From CAYWJA01 sp964458485 (lineage in GTDB: Bacteria > Patescibacteriota > Gracilibacteria > UM-FILTER-43-11), in the NCBI GenBank assembly GCA_964458485.1, contig CAYWJA010000005.1:1-62315 (forward strand): DNA of 62,315 nt, in the 5' to 3' direction. Positions 27,351-36,862 of the stretch are shown here, piece by piece (position 1 is the stretch's first letter; each line of letters opens with the position of its first letter). Both the position numbers and the translations under genes were made by a program. Under the pieces are notes generated by a model. It worked only from the letters and a program-made list of their open reading frames with translations. It was not told the DNA's origin and ran no database searches.

Positions 27351-29708
27351 ATGATGTCCTTGCACTTCGAAACGCATTTCTCGCAACTTGCCATGCCAAA
27401 AATAGCTTATCCATCATCGCGCTCAAATTATATTAAAGGTGGAACAAGCCAAACAATCAGAATCCTTTTTTTAACAATATTCGCATCTGCTTTATTTGTA
27501 ATAATTATAGGCAGGCTTTTTCAATTACAAATAGTTAAATATAAAGACTACAGCTCAGCGGCTAAGGACCAGCATTTTGGGGCGATTACCCTTAATGCAA
27601 AAAGGGGTGAAATATTGGTTCGGGATACTCACTCCGGAAACCTTTCTAAGCTTGCAACTAACACAACACTCGATCTGGTTTATGTTGATCCATTTGTAAT
27701 TCCGGAAAAAAAGGACAAAATTGAAATAGCGAAAAAACTTGCACCCTTGCTATACACAGATTCAGATTATAAGAAATGCAAAGAAAAGCCGGAGGAGTGC
27801 AAGTATAAAATAGAAAAAGAGCCGGAATTAGAATCTTCAGTTGCAGTTAATACTGTATGGAACATAGATAATAACAAAAAAACAAAGACTGTTAATGTTA
27901 AAAAAACAGATGAAGATTTTAAAACCTATAAAGAAGTTGTTGACTTGGCTGCTGCGGATATTCTCCGGAAAATATCAAAAGAGGAAGTTGATTTTGTAGT
28001 ATTAACGCGTGATGCAAATACAAATTTAATAGCAAGTGTAGTTAACGAAAATATGTCTGGGGTTTTTGCAGATGTAAAACGTTTTATGGTTTATGCTGAC
28101 CCAACACTTATCTCTGCAGATAAATTAAAAGAAACTTCCAATAAACTCGCTAATATATTAGGTAAATCTGCAAAAGATATTGAAAAAAAACTTACACGCA
28201 GAAAGGTTCGTTACGTGTTCTTAAAAAATAAAATTGAACCTAAAATTTCTCGCGCAATCAAAAAAATGAGCCTGAAGGGTGTAGTACTACTTCCTGAGCA
28301 TTGGCGTTTTTATCCTGAGAATTCTCTTGCTGCACACATAGTGGGATTCTTAAACCGTGATGAAATTGGTCAGTATGGGATTGAAGGTTATTTTAACACC
28401 GAATTACAAGGTAAAAAGGGTACGATTTATGCAGAAAAAGATCCTCTTGGGCGCCAGATTACAGTTGGTAATAGTAAAATTGTTAATGCAGTAGATGGAG
28501 ATACTGTAATTCTTACTATTGATCGCATTATCCAAAAAAAAGCTGAAGAAATATTAAAAAAGGCAGTTGAAAAATATAAAGCAGATGGCGGTCAGGTAAT
28601 AATTATGAATCCTTTCACAGGTGCAATTATTGCAATGGTTAATTATCCGATTTTTGATCCTAATAAATATACTAATGTTTATAAATTAAGGTCGTTGAAA
28701 AAAGATGAATTAGTTGAAAAGACAGTTCCTATTTTTAAGTTAAACGATAAAGGTAAATACGTTCCGGTTACCAAAGATGATCTTTTTAATGACACAGTAA
28801 AAAAGTATATTTATGAGAATAAATTTGGTGCAGCTGTTTTTAAGAACAGACTTGTATCTGAGTTTTATGAGCCGGGCTCTGTTTTTAAGCCAATTATTAT
28901 GTCTATTGCACTGGATGCCAAAGAGGTAGAGCCCCAAACAACTTTTATTGATGATAAGCCCCTCAAAATAGATGAATTTACTATTAAAAATGCTGATGGT
29001 CAGTATAGGGGCAGGTCTACAATGTCTGATGTACTTGCTTATTCTATGAATACGGGTATGTCTTTTGTTGCTAAAAAGCTTGGTAAAAAATTGATGTTTC
29101 AGTATTTAAAAGATTTTGGATTTGGCGAATACACAAATATAAAATTAGAAGGTGAAACTAAGGGCAAGGTTGATTATTACAAGCAATGGTCAAAGGCTCA
29201 GATGTTAACTACATCTTATGGTCAGGGTATTGTTGTAACTCCACTTCAGGTAATTACAGCATGGTCTGCCCTTGCGAATGGAGGCAAATTAATGCAGCCT
29301 TATATTATAGATAGCATAATAAAAGAAAAAAAGGTAATAAAAGCTGAACCGCAAATTGTCAAAAGGGTAATTTCCGAAGAAACTTCAAGTATTATTACAT
29401 CCATGAATATCAATTCGGTTCGTCGTGGTGTTGCCAGGCCGGCTGATGTAGTTGGTTATTTAATAGCCGGAAAAACCGGTACATCACAAGTCGCAGGCAG
29501 AAGTGGTAAATATGAAACCGGAGAAGGTTCTACAATTACATCTTTTGCAGGTTATGCACCTGCTTTGAAACCAAAATTTGTAATGCTTGTAAAACTTGAT
29601 CGTCCACGTATTGGTGAGCATACATGGGGTTCCACAACTGCTGCACCTACTTTTAAAGAGATTACTGAATTTTTACTGAAATATTATAATGTGCAGGCTT
29701 CTTCTTGA
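27351..29708 (+). CDS. Class B penicillin-binding protein (FtsI/PBP2-like)
   Basis: 785 residues; the start could also be ATG 27393. One membrane anchor lies at about 38-58. The dimerisation domain carries an unusual Lys/Glu-rich insertion at about 140-205 with two Cys. The transpeptidase domain has SVFK near 510, SMN near 565 and KTGTS near 706, all catalytic motifs intact. It cross-links peptidoglycan, probably at the septum. No ftsW or mur genes adjoin it. Confidence 0.93.
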   Translation: MMSLHFETHFSQLAMPKIAYPSSRSNYIKGGTSQTIRILFLTIFASALFVIIIGRLFQLQIVKYKDYSSAAKDQHFGAITLNAKRGEILVRDTHSGNLSKLATNTTLDLVYVDPFVIPEKKDKIEIAKKLAPLLYTDSDYKKCKEKPEECKYKIEKEPELESSVAVNTVWNIDNNKKTKTVNVKKTDEDFKTYKEVVDLAAADILRKISKEEVDFVVLTRDANTNLIASVVNENMSGVFADVKRFMVYADPTLISADKLKETSNKLANILGKSAKDIEKKLTRRKVRYVFLKNKIEPKISRAIKKMSLKGVVLLPEHWRFYPENSLAAHIVGFLNRDEIGQYGIEGYFNTELQGKKGTIYAEKDPLGRQITVGNSKIVNAVDGDTVILTIDRIIQKKAEEILKKAVEKYKADGGQVIIMNPFTGAIIAMVNYPIFDPNKYTNVYKLRSLKKDELVEKTVPIFKLNDKGKYVPVTKDDLFNDTVKKYIYENKFGAAVFKNRLVSEFYEPGSVFKPIIMSIALDAKEVEPQTTFIDDKPLKIDEFTIKNADGQYRGRSTMSDVLAYSMNTGMSFVAKKLGKKLMFQYLKDFGFGEYTNIKLEGETKGKVDYYKQWSKAQMLTTSYGQGIVVTPLQVITAWSALANGGKLMQPYIIDSIIKEKKVIKAEPQIVKRVISEETSSIITSMNINSVRRGVARPADVVGYLIAGKTGTSQVAGRSGKYETGEGSTITSFAGYAPALKPKFVMLVKLDRPRIGEHTWGSTTAAPTFKEITEFLLKYYNVQASS

Positions 29709-29756
29709 TTCTGATATTCGCATTATTTAATTTATTGCTGTATTTATACTTTTTAT

Positions 29757-29929
29757 TAGTCCTATAGTGCTTTCGTGCTGTAGTCCTTTAGTGCTATTTA
29801 TATAGCTAGTAGCACTATAGCACGACATATACCCAAGAATGGCAAAAAAACGCCAGTGTGCCTGCCCCCGCCTTGGCGGGGGGAAGCTAGGCATTACAGC
29901 ACAAAACTTAACCGGACTAAAGCACTAAA
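29757..29929. repeat. Spacer hairpin family A, copy 4, with inserted GC-rich hairpin
   Basis: Left arm TTAGTCCTATAGTGCTTTCG, right arm ACTAAAGCACTA. The middle is interrupted by CCCCCGCCTTGGCGGGGG at about 29866, apparently inserted into an older palindrome. Confidence 0.7.
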
Positions 29930-29939
29930 AATTAGCCCA

Positions 29940-29975
29940 AAGTCGTCTACTTTATAATTAAGTTGTAGACGACTT
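29940..29975 (-). terminator. Perfect 11-bp stem, probable terminator of the zinc-ribbon gene
   Basis: AAGTCGTCTAC at 29940-29950 and its complement at 29965-29975 with a 14-base loop. Downstream on the minus strand lies TTTGGGCTAATTTTTAG. It marks the low-GC/high-GC boundary. Confidence 0.5.
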
Positions 29976-30068
29976 GTTCCCGTTGGTTCGGGAGAAGACG
30001 AGTATCCACCGTATTATGACGGAGATAGTTCGAATGGTGTTTTTTCGCCTTGGGCTACTGCGTGATGA

Positions 30069-31250
30069 TCACTCCTGCTCCGCCAGCACGAGGCGTCGGA
30101 ATTGTCCGAAGAGGTTGACGATGATGGTTCGTTTGTTCCCGATGGGGAACTTTCGGAACTCGGCCTCGCTCTTCGGTTTGTGGGTGTAGGTGTCCTCGTT
30201 GTCGGAGAAGGTCACGAGGTACTTACCCTCGCGTCGTGCACGTTCCTTCTCTCCTTCCATCTTGAGGTTGCAGTTGAGGCACACGAGCTTGTCGGACGGC
30301 CAGGATGTGTCGGTGCTCTCGCCGCTCACCGGGATGCTGCGGTTGTGCTTCCACTTCCACACGTCCCACGAGTACCACATCTCCTTGACGGAGACGTCCT
30401 TGTACTTTTGTACCTGTTTGGTCTTGTTTCGCGTGCAGTACTTGGTTGAGCACACGCGGTCACCACCTGTACAGGTTTTGAAGCCGTTGCTGTTTGTACT
30501 GCAGCTTCGTGGAGTGGTTCTGCAGTTCTGTCCACAGGCTTCCTGCACGGTGTAATGTTCCGTACGGTACCCGTCTGGCACCTGCTTGTAGTGGTGGTGC
30601 TTCATGTACAGCGATTTGACGTTGAATGCGCCTTGCGGGATGCTCTCGTCGAAACCCTCGTCGTGCACCACCTGGTAGCGATCCACGTGAACCGTATGGA
30701 CCCAGTTGACCTTGCTGACCTCGACTTGTGCTGTCCTCTCGTAGAACACGAAGAGGAGTATGAAGCCGACGATGAGAAGACCGATCCCCGCGGGGATGAT
30801 GATCTTCCAGGGGATCCGATTCTCTGCGACGGAGCTGAAGCTGCCCTCTGTGTCCCAGTCGTAGCTATGGCGGACGGGCGCTCGACGTGGACGCGGGGTG
30901 GTGCGACGCGGCCTTGTCGGCGGCGTGTACTGGCGGCGGGGCTCGGGTTTGGTGTCTGGCAAGCGTTCGCCGGACTCGATTTCCTCGCGGCTGGCTCCGC
31001 ACTCCCTGCACTCGCCGTGAGAATTGCGCTGGCTGCTGTTGCAGAACGGGCAGTGCCAGTCGGCGCCCTCGGTGGCCTGTTTGATCAGCTCGGGGTCGGT
31101 CAGGGGCGGTGCCTCACCCTCAGGCGGATCGAACCAGTCCTGACCTGCCTCGATTTCCTTTCCACAGTTTTGGCAGCGTTTGAAACGCCCCCAAACGTTA
31201 CTGTCGCACGCGCGACACTTCCACATCATTTCATGATGAGTTACAGGCAT
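30069..31250 (-). CDS. Zinc-ribbon membrane protein, GC-rich, probably transferred
   Basis: 393 residues. Two N-terminal zinc ribbons: CRAC...CQNC at 12-29, and CPFC...CREC at about 70-90. A Pro/Arg-rich linker spans about 105-135, and one membrane helix lies at about 155-178. The external or lumenal region has 8-10 Cys (CGQNC, CSTKYC) and many aromatic residues, and a CLNC pair lies near 340. Cellular role unknown. DNA here is roughly 55-60% G+C by eye, against about a third in neighbours, with GC-ending codons. A strong AAGGAAGG site precedes the ATG, which most genes here lack. Confidence 0.82.
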   Translation of the reverse strand: MPVTHHEMMWKCRACDSNVWGRFKRCQNCGKEIEAGQDWFDPPEGEAPPLTDPELIKQATEGADWHCPFCNSSQRNSHGECRECGASREEIESGERLPDTKPEPRRQYTPPTRPRRTTPRPRRAPVRHSYDWDTEGSFSSVAENRIPWKIIIPAGIGLLIVGFILLFVFYERTAQVEVSKVNWVHTVHVDRYQVVHDEGFDESIPQGAFNVKSLYMKHHHYKQVPDGYRTEHYTVQEACGQNCRTTPRSCSTNSNGFKTCTGGDRVCSTKYCTRNKTKQVQKYKDVSVKEMWYSWDVWKWKHNRSIPVSGESTDTSWPSDKLVCLNCNLKMEGEKERARREGKYLVTFSDNEDTYTHKPKSEAEFRKFPIGNKRTIIVNLFGQFRRLVLAEQE

Positions 31251-31470
31251 TTTTTTCTCACCTTCCTTTCTTGGTTGTGTGTTGATGGTTTTTATAGCCC
31301 AAATTGCGAAAGATCATTATTAAAATACCGTATTGGTTTATTAATAAGGTTATAAATTATCTCATAAAATGATTTATTTGTCAATCTTAGATTAACGTGA
31401 ATTTTGAAATTAGCTTCTCTCTGATGGTTACTACAAAAAATAGTAATAATTATATGAAGAGTTATTTTTC

Positions 31471-31584
31471 TTTTTGTCATCCCGGACCTGCCTGCACCGA
31501 GCACAGTCGAGGTGATCCGGGATCCACGATTAGCGCGTATGCCATGGATCCTGATCCCGATAAAATCGGGACAGGATGACAAAG
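31471..31584. repeat. REP-like palindrome (family J, copy 3)
   Basis: TTTTTGTCATCCCGGACC...GGACAGGATGACAAAG with inner CCCGATAAAATCGGGA. Similarity to the inverted copy at 38156-38265 continues about 25-30 bp into both flanks (about 31452-31610), so the mobile unit is about 160 bp. Confidence 0.8.
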
Positions 31585-31648
31585 TGTAAAACATTACTTC
31601 ATTTAGACAAAAATCGAATTTCGAGATTCACGTTAGATTATACTTTGT

Positions 31649-31676
31649 TTGACATCTAAATTTTTTACCATATAAT
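31649..31676 (+). promoter_or_regulatory. Promoter of the 31720 gene
   Basis: TTGACA, 16 bases, TATAAT; the start codon is 44 bases downstream of the -10. Confidence 0.7.
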
Positions 31677-31719
31677 TAATGACTCTTAAGATGAAGAACT
31701 TCCATAATTCATAAAAAAA

Positions 31720-32652
31720 ATGCCTGAAACACCTGAAATTAACATCGATTATCATCTTGGTTATCATGCACAACCTGAAGATTTAGATGAATTTAGAGAG
31801 CATGTGCAAAATGCAGATATACTTATACCTGAAGTTGAAAACTGGGATGATCGTATATTACAAATCTATAACGACATTGCATCCGGAAAAATGCCTCAGA
31901 GCGAAATGGCTACCATTATTCTTTCAACTATATTGAATAATGGCGTATTTCAGGCAGAAATGTTACGTCAGCTTCATAAAACAAGAGTATTGGTGGCTTT
32001 TATGGCTTGCCCTTTAAATGAGCTTGAATCCTCTGGGTTGCTGGCAAAATGTATGGAAATAAGTGAGCTCAACAGCAAGCTAAGACTGCCCTTTGTCAAT
32101 AATGACCTTGAAAATGTTAAAATGATTAGAATAGAGCAATTAAGGGCTGCCGATGAACAAAATGAACTCAGGGAATCAATTTGGTTAACTAATTTATATA
32201 AACATTTAGATGCCTTAATTAAAGATACCCGATTTAGAAGAAAAAATAGTATTAGGCTCTTATTACAAATGGGTATAGCACATAAGGGATTTATTGCAAA
32301 AACCGATTCGGAAAGAATTAAAAGCTCCAGAATTGTTCATGAAGCTGATGAAAATACAGAAGCGGTTTATAAAATAATTAAACGTGAAGGCAGTAGCGAA
32401 GTTTCCTCTTTAATGCATGCAAGATCTATAATAGAAACTGCTATAGATTCATACATTCACACTAACAACAAAAAACAGTATTCTGCCAAGCAAATATCAG
32501 AAATTGCATATCAATGTGCAATGGCATTCGACGAAGATGACATTAAACCTTTGGGAGAATTTATTAAGAGACAAGTAGAATCAGATCAAATACCATCGTT
32601 ATCAAATATCGAATTAGGCAAATTAATTGTAAGATACCTTAGGCAACTGTAA
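31720..32652 (+). CDS. Hypothetical protein, 310 aa
   Basis: Not firmly recognised. Soluble, mostly helical. The N-terminal NIDYHLGYHAQ...ADILIPEVENW and a central LLLQMGIAHKGF vaguely recall the G-x-H / E pattern of the TraB/TIKI/ChaN superfamily. That is a hint only and would need a profile search. It has its own consensus promoter and is convergent with argD, 5 bases apart. Confidence 0.65.
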   Translation: MPETPEINIDYHLGYHAQPEDLDEFREHVQNADILIPEVENWDDRILQIYNDIASGKMPQSEMATIILSTILNNGVFQAEMLRQLHKTRVLVAFMACPLNELESSGLLAKCMEISELNSKLRLPFVNNDLENVKMIRIEQLRAADEQNELRESIWLTNLYKHLDALIKDTRFRRKNSIRLLLQMGIAHKGFIAKTDSERIKSSRIVHEADENTEAVYKIIKREGSSEVSSLMHARSIIETAIDSYIHTNNKKQYSAKQISEIAYQCAMAFDEDDIKPLGEFIKRQVESDQIPSLSNIELGKLIVRYLRQL

Positions 32653-32657
32653 AAAAA

Positions 32658-33827
32658 CTAAATTATAACTTCTTCCAAAACATCCAGAAATTCATCACAA
32701 TTTTCCTTTGTAATTATATAAGGCGGGAGTATTCTTAAAATTGTGGATCCGGATGAAATTACAAGTACTCCCCCCTCCTGTAATTCCTTCATAATTTTCC
32801 CCACCTTTTCCTTAAATTCAATCGCAATTATAAGTCCGTTACCACGTACCTCACGTATGTGGGTAGTTTTTTGCTGCAATTCTTTTAATCGATTCAATAG
32901 ATATTCACCCATTTCAGATATATTCTTATTTAATTGATTATCCGTTATATAATTAAGCGTGGTTAACCCAGCTGTACAGCAAATTGCATTTCCTCCAAAT
33001 GTTGTGCCATGAGCACCTTTTGGTAGCCTTTCTGCTATTTCTTGAGTTATTGCTACTACTCCAAGCGGCATTCCTCCGCCAATAGCTTTAGAAAGGCAAA
33101 CAATATCTGGTACTACATTGTACTGACCAGTTGCTAAAAAAGCTCCTGTCCTGAATGTGCCAACCTGCACTTCATCGCATATTAAAAGTGCACCATGTTT
33201 TTGGCATAATTTTTTAACATTTTTGAGGTAGTCTGCATCTGGCATACGCACACCACTTTCTGCCTGAATTGGCTCTAAAATTACAGCAGCTATTTCATCA
33301 CTCATCTCATCTTCAAGTGCAGATAAGTTATTGAATGGCACATGAATAAAGTCGGGCACTAGTGGAGAAAAGCCTTTTTGATACTTCGGTTGCCCTGTTG
33401 CTGTAAGCGCCCCCATAGTTCTGCCATGATAAGAACCTTTTGTAGATATGATCTTACTGCGCCCTGTTGCAACACGTGCAAATTTTAAAGCAACTTCTAC
33501 ACATTCCGTACCTGTAGAAAAATAGCTGATTTGACTTAGCTCATTTGGTAGAAGTTCTAATAATTTTTCAGTTAAATGTGCACGCGGCTCACAATAAAAA
33601 CTGTTATGCACGCTAATAATTTGATCTGCTTGCGAGGCAATAGCCTTATTTAATTCAGAGTTATTATGCCCGATTGCAGCTACGCCGAATTGACTGGAAA
33701 AATCCAGGTATTTTTTACCATTTTCATCGTATACATATACACCTTCTCCGCGGACAAGTGTTATGTCGCGTTTTTTGTAGAGCGGGATGATGTGGTTGTT
33801 TTCAATGTTTTGTGTGATGGGCATCAT
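32658..33827 (-). CDS. argD: LysJ/ArgD-type aminotransferase (class III, PLP)
   Basis: About 389 residues (two adjacent ATGs). A fold-type I PLP enzyme: GTECVEVALKFAR phosphate-binding region, ICDEVQVGTFRTG, and SKAIGGGMPLG with the Schiff-base Lys near 246. In the LysW pathway it transaminates LysW-bound semialdehyde with glutamate, giving LysW-lysine or LysW-ornithine. It is the last gene of the minus-strand cluster, 121 bases from argB across a REP-like palindrome. A LysK-type deacylase, needed for release, is not in the window. Confidence 0.93.
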   Translation of the reverse strand: MMPITQNIENNHIIPLYKKRDITLVRGEGVYVYDENGKKYLDFSSQFGVAAIGHNNSELNKAIASQADQIISVHNSFYCEPRAHLTEKLLELLPNELSQISYFSTGTECVEVALKFARVATGRSKIISTKGSYHGRTMGALTATGQPKYQKGFSPLVPDFIHVPFNNLSALEDEMSDEIAAVILEPIQAESGVRMPDADYLKNVKKLCQKHGALLICDEVQVGTFRTGAFLATGQYNVVPDIVCLSKAIGGGMPLGVVAITQEIAERLPKGAHGTTFGGNAICCTAGLTTLNYITDNQLNKNISEMGEYLLNRLKELQQKTTHIREVRGNGLIIAIEFKEKVGKIMKELQEGGVLVISSGSTILRILPPYIITKENCDEFLDVLEEVII

Positions 33828-33837
33828 TGTATTATTA

Positions 33838-33943
33838 CTTTGTCATCCTCGGGCTTGACCCGGGGATCCAGACTACAAGCAAATGTACTGGATCCCGCAT
33901 CCCCGCAGTTTCGTGCGGGACAGGCAAGTGCGGGATGACAAAA
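33838..33943. repeat. REP-like palindrome (family J, copy 4)
   Basis: TTTGTCATCCTCGGGCTTGA...GTGCGGGATGACAAAA, with inner GGATCC and CCGCAGTTTCGTGCGG hairpins. It fills the argB-argD gap. Confidence 0.8.
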
Positions 33944-33948
33944 GGTGA

Positions 33949-34743
33949 TTAAGATATAATTGTTCCTATTCCCTCCATAGCCCTCCTAATCGGCTCATCA
34001 ACCCTTCCATCCCCAAAATAAATTTTAGCAACTCCGGCATCAATTGCTTCCTTGGCGCCCATTAGCTTTTTCTTCATTCTTCCGCCGGCAAATTGGTAAT
34101 GATCTTCAATTTTATCTTTTGGAATGTGGCTGATTAATGAATCTGGATTATCGATATCTTTCATAAAACCGGGGGCTTCAAAAAGCTGTACAATTGCATC
34201 TGCCTTAAGTGCTCCACCTAGTACCGCCGCAGCTCTGTCGTTATCCACATTAATAGCCTCGCCTTCTTCGCTTATGGCTGGCGGAGTTAAAACTGGCACA
34301 TAGCCGTTTTCGACTAATAATTCGATTAAAGACGTGTTAATTTTAGTAACTTTACCCGTGTAGTCGTCGCGTATAACCTTTAATTTATCGCCATCACGAA
34401 TTTTTAATGTACTTTTTCTTCGCCCTTCCCAGATTCGTCCGTCGATACCGGTCAATCCTACCGCATTAACGCCACGTTTTTGTAAAGCTTCTACAATACG
34501 CTTATTGGTAACCCCGCTATAAACCATCATAAAAATATCAAGAGTTTCCGGGTCTGTCCGGCGGCTTGTGTGGCCAGATTTTGATGTAAGCATTACCGGT
34601 GGCTTTCCAAGTTTTTCGGAAATTTCAGCCATCCTTGCATTAGCCCCGTGAATAAGAATTTTAGGACCTTTTAGATTTGTAAAGTCATATAGTACCGCTG
34701 ATGTGTTGAGGCTTGAACCGCCTCCTATTTTGATTATTAACAT
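33949..34743 (-). CDS. argB: LysZ/ArgB-type kinase
   Basis: 264 residues, amino acid kinase fold. N-terminal KIGGGSSLN, ILIHGANARM, and INVDNDRAAAVLGGALKAD are typical of LysZ/acetylglutamate kinase. In this context it should phosphorylate the side chain of LysW-bound aminoadipate or glutamate. The gap to argC is a tandem-word hairpin. Confidence 0.93.
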   Translation of the reverse strand: MLIIKIGGGSSLNTSAVLYDFTNLKGPKILIHGANARMAEISEKLGKPPVMLTSKSGHTSRRTDPETLDIFMMVYSGVTNKRIVEALQKRGVNAVGLTGIDGRIWEGRRKSTLKIRDGDKLKVIRDDYTGKVTKINTSLIELLVENGYVPVLTPPAISEEGEAINVDNDRAAAVLGGALKADAIVQLFEAPGFMKDIDNPDSLISHIPKDKIEDHYQFAGGRMKKKLMGAKEAIDAGVAKIYFGDGRVDEPIRRAMEGIGTIIS

Positions 34744-34750
34744 GATTCGT

Positions 34751-34876
34751 GTTGTTGGGCGAATGGTTGGGCAAATGGTTGGGCGAATGGTTGGGCGAAT
34801 GGTTGGGCGAATGGTATAACCACAACCCGCCCTACTACTCGCTCCACAACTCGCCCCACAACACGCCCTACTATTC
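34751..34876. repeat. Spacer hairpin family H
   Basis: Five tandem copies of GGTTGGGCGAAT, then inverted words CAACCCGCCCTAC, CAACTCGCCC and CAACACGCCC. It lies between argC and argB. Confidence 0.75.
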
Positions 34877-34877
34877 G

Positions 34878-35924
34878 TTAAATCGGATGGAGCCCTAAAA
34901 ATTCTAAACTTGTAGTTTCATCCCAGTCCATCATTACATTCATGGCATGCACAGCCTGGCCGGCGGCACCTTTCATTAGGTTATCCAATGCGCCGATGAC
35001 GACGAGGCGATTACTATTGGGGTCTTTTTGGAAGCCGATATCGCAAAAGTTAGTGCCAGCCAGAATTTTCGGCTCCGGAAATCTGCAAATACCACGTTTT
35101 TCTTTTACGATTCGTATAAAAGGTTCATTTCCATATATTTCACGGTAAGCCTTCCATACGTCCTTTTCGGTTATATCCGGATTAAGGAATATATGTGATG
35201 TTGTTAGAATTCCTCTTACCATTTCAATAGAAGTTCCAGAAAAATGGATTTCCGGCACACTACCCTTTACTGTTAATTCCTGAATCATCTCTGCAGTATG
35301 CCTGTGGCCGGTTGGCTTAAATGAACGCACAGCACCGCTTCTTTCCGGGTGATGTGATGCATCATTTGATTTGCAGCCACCTTCACTTGATCCGACTTTG
35401 GCTTCCACTACTACAGGTCTTTCTAGGTCAATCAATCCCTTTTTAAATAATGGATATAAACTAAGTATGGTGCATGTGGCATTACAGCCGGCACCGCTTA
35501 TGTAATTAGCAGTTTTCATTTGTTCACGATGTAATTCAACTATTCCATAGTTAAACTTTTTAAGTGAATTAGCATCTGCATGTTCATGTTCGTACCAATT
35601 AATATAATCTTCCGGATTTCTAAGTCTGAAATCTGCAGACAGATCAATTATTTTTGGTGCTAATTTTTTAAATTCTGCAAATTTATTCATGGCATTACCA
35701 TGTGGCAGTGCAAGAAATAAAATATCGCAAGGTTCAACATCATTTGCACTACAAAACACAAGATCTGTATGCTTTTTAAGGTTTGGGTGTACCAAGGTAA
35801 TTGGTTTACCAGCTAACCTTTCAGATGTTACTTGATTTATTGTGATTTCCGGGTGATTTGTAAGCAAGCGGATTAGTTCACCGCCTACATATCCGGAGCC
35901 GCCAATTAGAGATGCTGTTGTCAT
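34878..35924 (-). CDS. argC: LysY/ArgC-type semialdehyde dehydrogenase
   Basis: 348 residues. N-terminal SLIGGSGYVGGELIRLL is the NADP-binding motif; GAGCNATCTIL carries the catalytic Cys near 147. HRHTAEMIQE and the closing GAAGQAVHAMNVM are ArgC/LysY signatures. It reduces LysW-bound acyl phosphate to the semialdehyde. Hairpin spacers separate it from lysX and argB. Confidence 0.95.
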   Translation of the reverse strand: MTTASLIGGSGYVGGELIRLLTNHPEITINQVTSERLAGKPITLVHPNLKKHTDLVFCSANDVEPCDILFLALPHGNAMNKFAEFKKLAPKIIDLSADFRLRNPEDYINWYEHEHADANSLKKFNYGIVELHREQMKTANYISGAGCNATCTILSLYPLFKKGLIDLERPVVVEAKVGSSEGGCKSNDASHHPERSGAVRSFKPTGHRHTAEMIQELTVKGSVPEIHFSGTSIEMVRGILTTSHIFLNPDITEKDVWKAYREIYGNEPFIRIVKEKRGICRFPEPKILAGTNFCDIGFQKDPNSNRLVVIGALDNLMKGAAGQAVHAMNVMMDWDETTSLEFLGLHPI

Positions 35925-35931
35925 AATTTTA

Positions 35932-36006
35932 TAGTCTCAAGTCTCATGTGCAAGTCTCAAGTGATCTATTAATAGAGCCTTGAGACATGAGACATACACT
36001 TGAGAC
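35932..36006. repeat. Spacer hairpin family B, copy 3
   Basis: AGTCTCAAGTCTCATGTGC on the left, GAGACATGAGACATACACTTG on the right. It lies between lysX and argC. Confidence 0.75.
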
Positions 36007-36840
36007 TTATTTAAGAATATAATCCACAATCCGAGCCGGAATATCTACTCCGGTGGTTGTGATTGAATTACGGAATTCCATAGTATAATTAACTTCAATT
36101 ACAGTGTATCCGCTATCCGTTTCAATTAAATCTACTGCTACGATATCTCCGTTTACAGCTCTAGCGGCCTTTATGCTTATCTCTTTTAATTCATCGTTTA
36201 ACGGGCAATTGCTGGCAACGCCTCCTGTTGCGGTGTTCGTTTTCCAGTGCTTACTTGTTCTATAAATTGCTGCAATGCATTCATCGCCAATTACAAAACT
36301 TCTAATATCCCTTCCTGATTTCTTTATATATTGCTGAATATAAAATGTGGAGTGATGATAGGAGCCAAGAATCTTTTTATGTTCCAATACTGCTTCTGCA
36401 GCTTCGCGATCATTTAACTTTGCAATTAATCTTCCCCATGAACCAACGCATGGCTTAACTACACATGGGTAACCCATTTCTTCAATTGCTTCCAGGGCTG
36501 AATCTGGTGTATATGCAACTCTGGCAATTGGCGTGGGTACGCCTGCTTTTTCGAGCGCTATTGTAGTTAATAATTTATCCCCACAAACATGAGCGGTTTC
36601 GAAGGGGTTTATAGTACGTACGCCAACACTATTTAAAATACCCAATGTATATAAAGCCCTTGTGTGATTAACACAACGTTCAAGTACGCAGTCGAATTTT
36701 TTAAATTCTTCAAGATTACTTAAATTGAATGTTAATTTTCGATCATCAATGCGAGTAATTTCAATATTACGCTTTTTGAATTCCTGCAGAAGCAACTTTT
36801 CTTCTGCTCTTATAATGGAATGGAGGATGGCTATGTTCAT
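36007..36840 (-). CDS. lysX: LysW ligase LysX (RimK-type ATP-grasp)
   Basis: 277 residues from the ATG at 36840 (MNIAILHSII); upstream in-frame codons lie in a REP-like element. ATP-grasp features: VVKPCVGSWGR, YIQQYIKKSGRDIRSFVIGD, and the LysX-specific NTATGGVASNCPL. The C-terminal VNYTMEFRNSITTTGVDIP resembles Thermus LysX. It ligates the amino group of alpha-aminoadipate (or glutamate) to the C-terminal Glu carboxylate of LysW. Here LysW ends in Gln, so the substrate must be made first or the chemistry differs. Confidence 0.94.
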   Translation of the reverse strand: MNIAILHSIIRAEEKLLLQEFKKRNIEITRIDDRKLTFNLSNLEEFKKFDCVLERCVNHTRALYTLGILNSVGVRTINPFETAHVCGDKLLTTIALEKAGVPTPIARVAYTPDSALEAIEEMGYPCVVKPCVGSWGRLIAKLNDREAAEAVLEHKKILGSYHHSTFYIQQYIKKSGRDIRSFVIGDECIAAIYRTSKHWKTNTATGGVASNCPLNDELKEISIKAARAVNGDIVAVDLIETDSGYTVIEVNYTMEFRNSITTTGVDIPARIVDYILK

Positions 36841-36862
36841 TGGTTTATTGGTTATTGTTCTG

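Larger units (their letters stand above)
31251..31719. other. Spacer with mobile palindrome and promoter
   Basis: Holds the end of the GC-rich segment (about 31262), an AT-rich stretch, a REP-like element (31471-31584) and the promoter of the next gene (31649-31676). No ORF worth calling. Confidence 0.6.

Noticed and set aside
30102..31355. Several long plus-strand ORFs across the GC-rich island
   Set aside because: High GC lengthens spurious frames; only the minus-strand frame has zinc ribbons, a membrane helix and a ribosome binding site.
31720..32652. Firm TraB/TIKI-family call for the 31720 protein
   Set aside because: Only two weak motifs resemble the family; not enough to assign.
34751..34820. 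Tandem GGTTGGGCGAAT units as a CRISPR array
   Set aside because: Units are contiguous with no spacers, an inverted array follows, and there are no cas genes.
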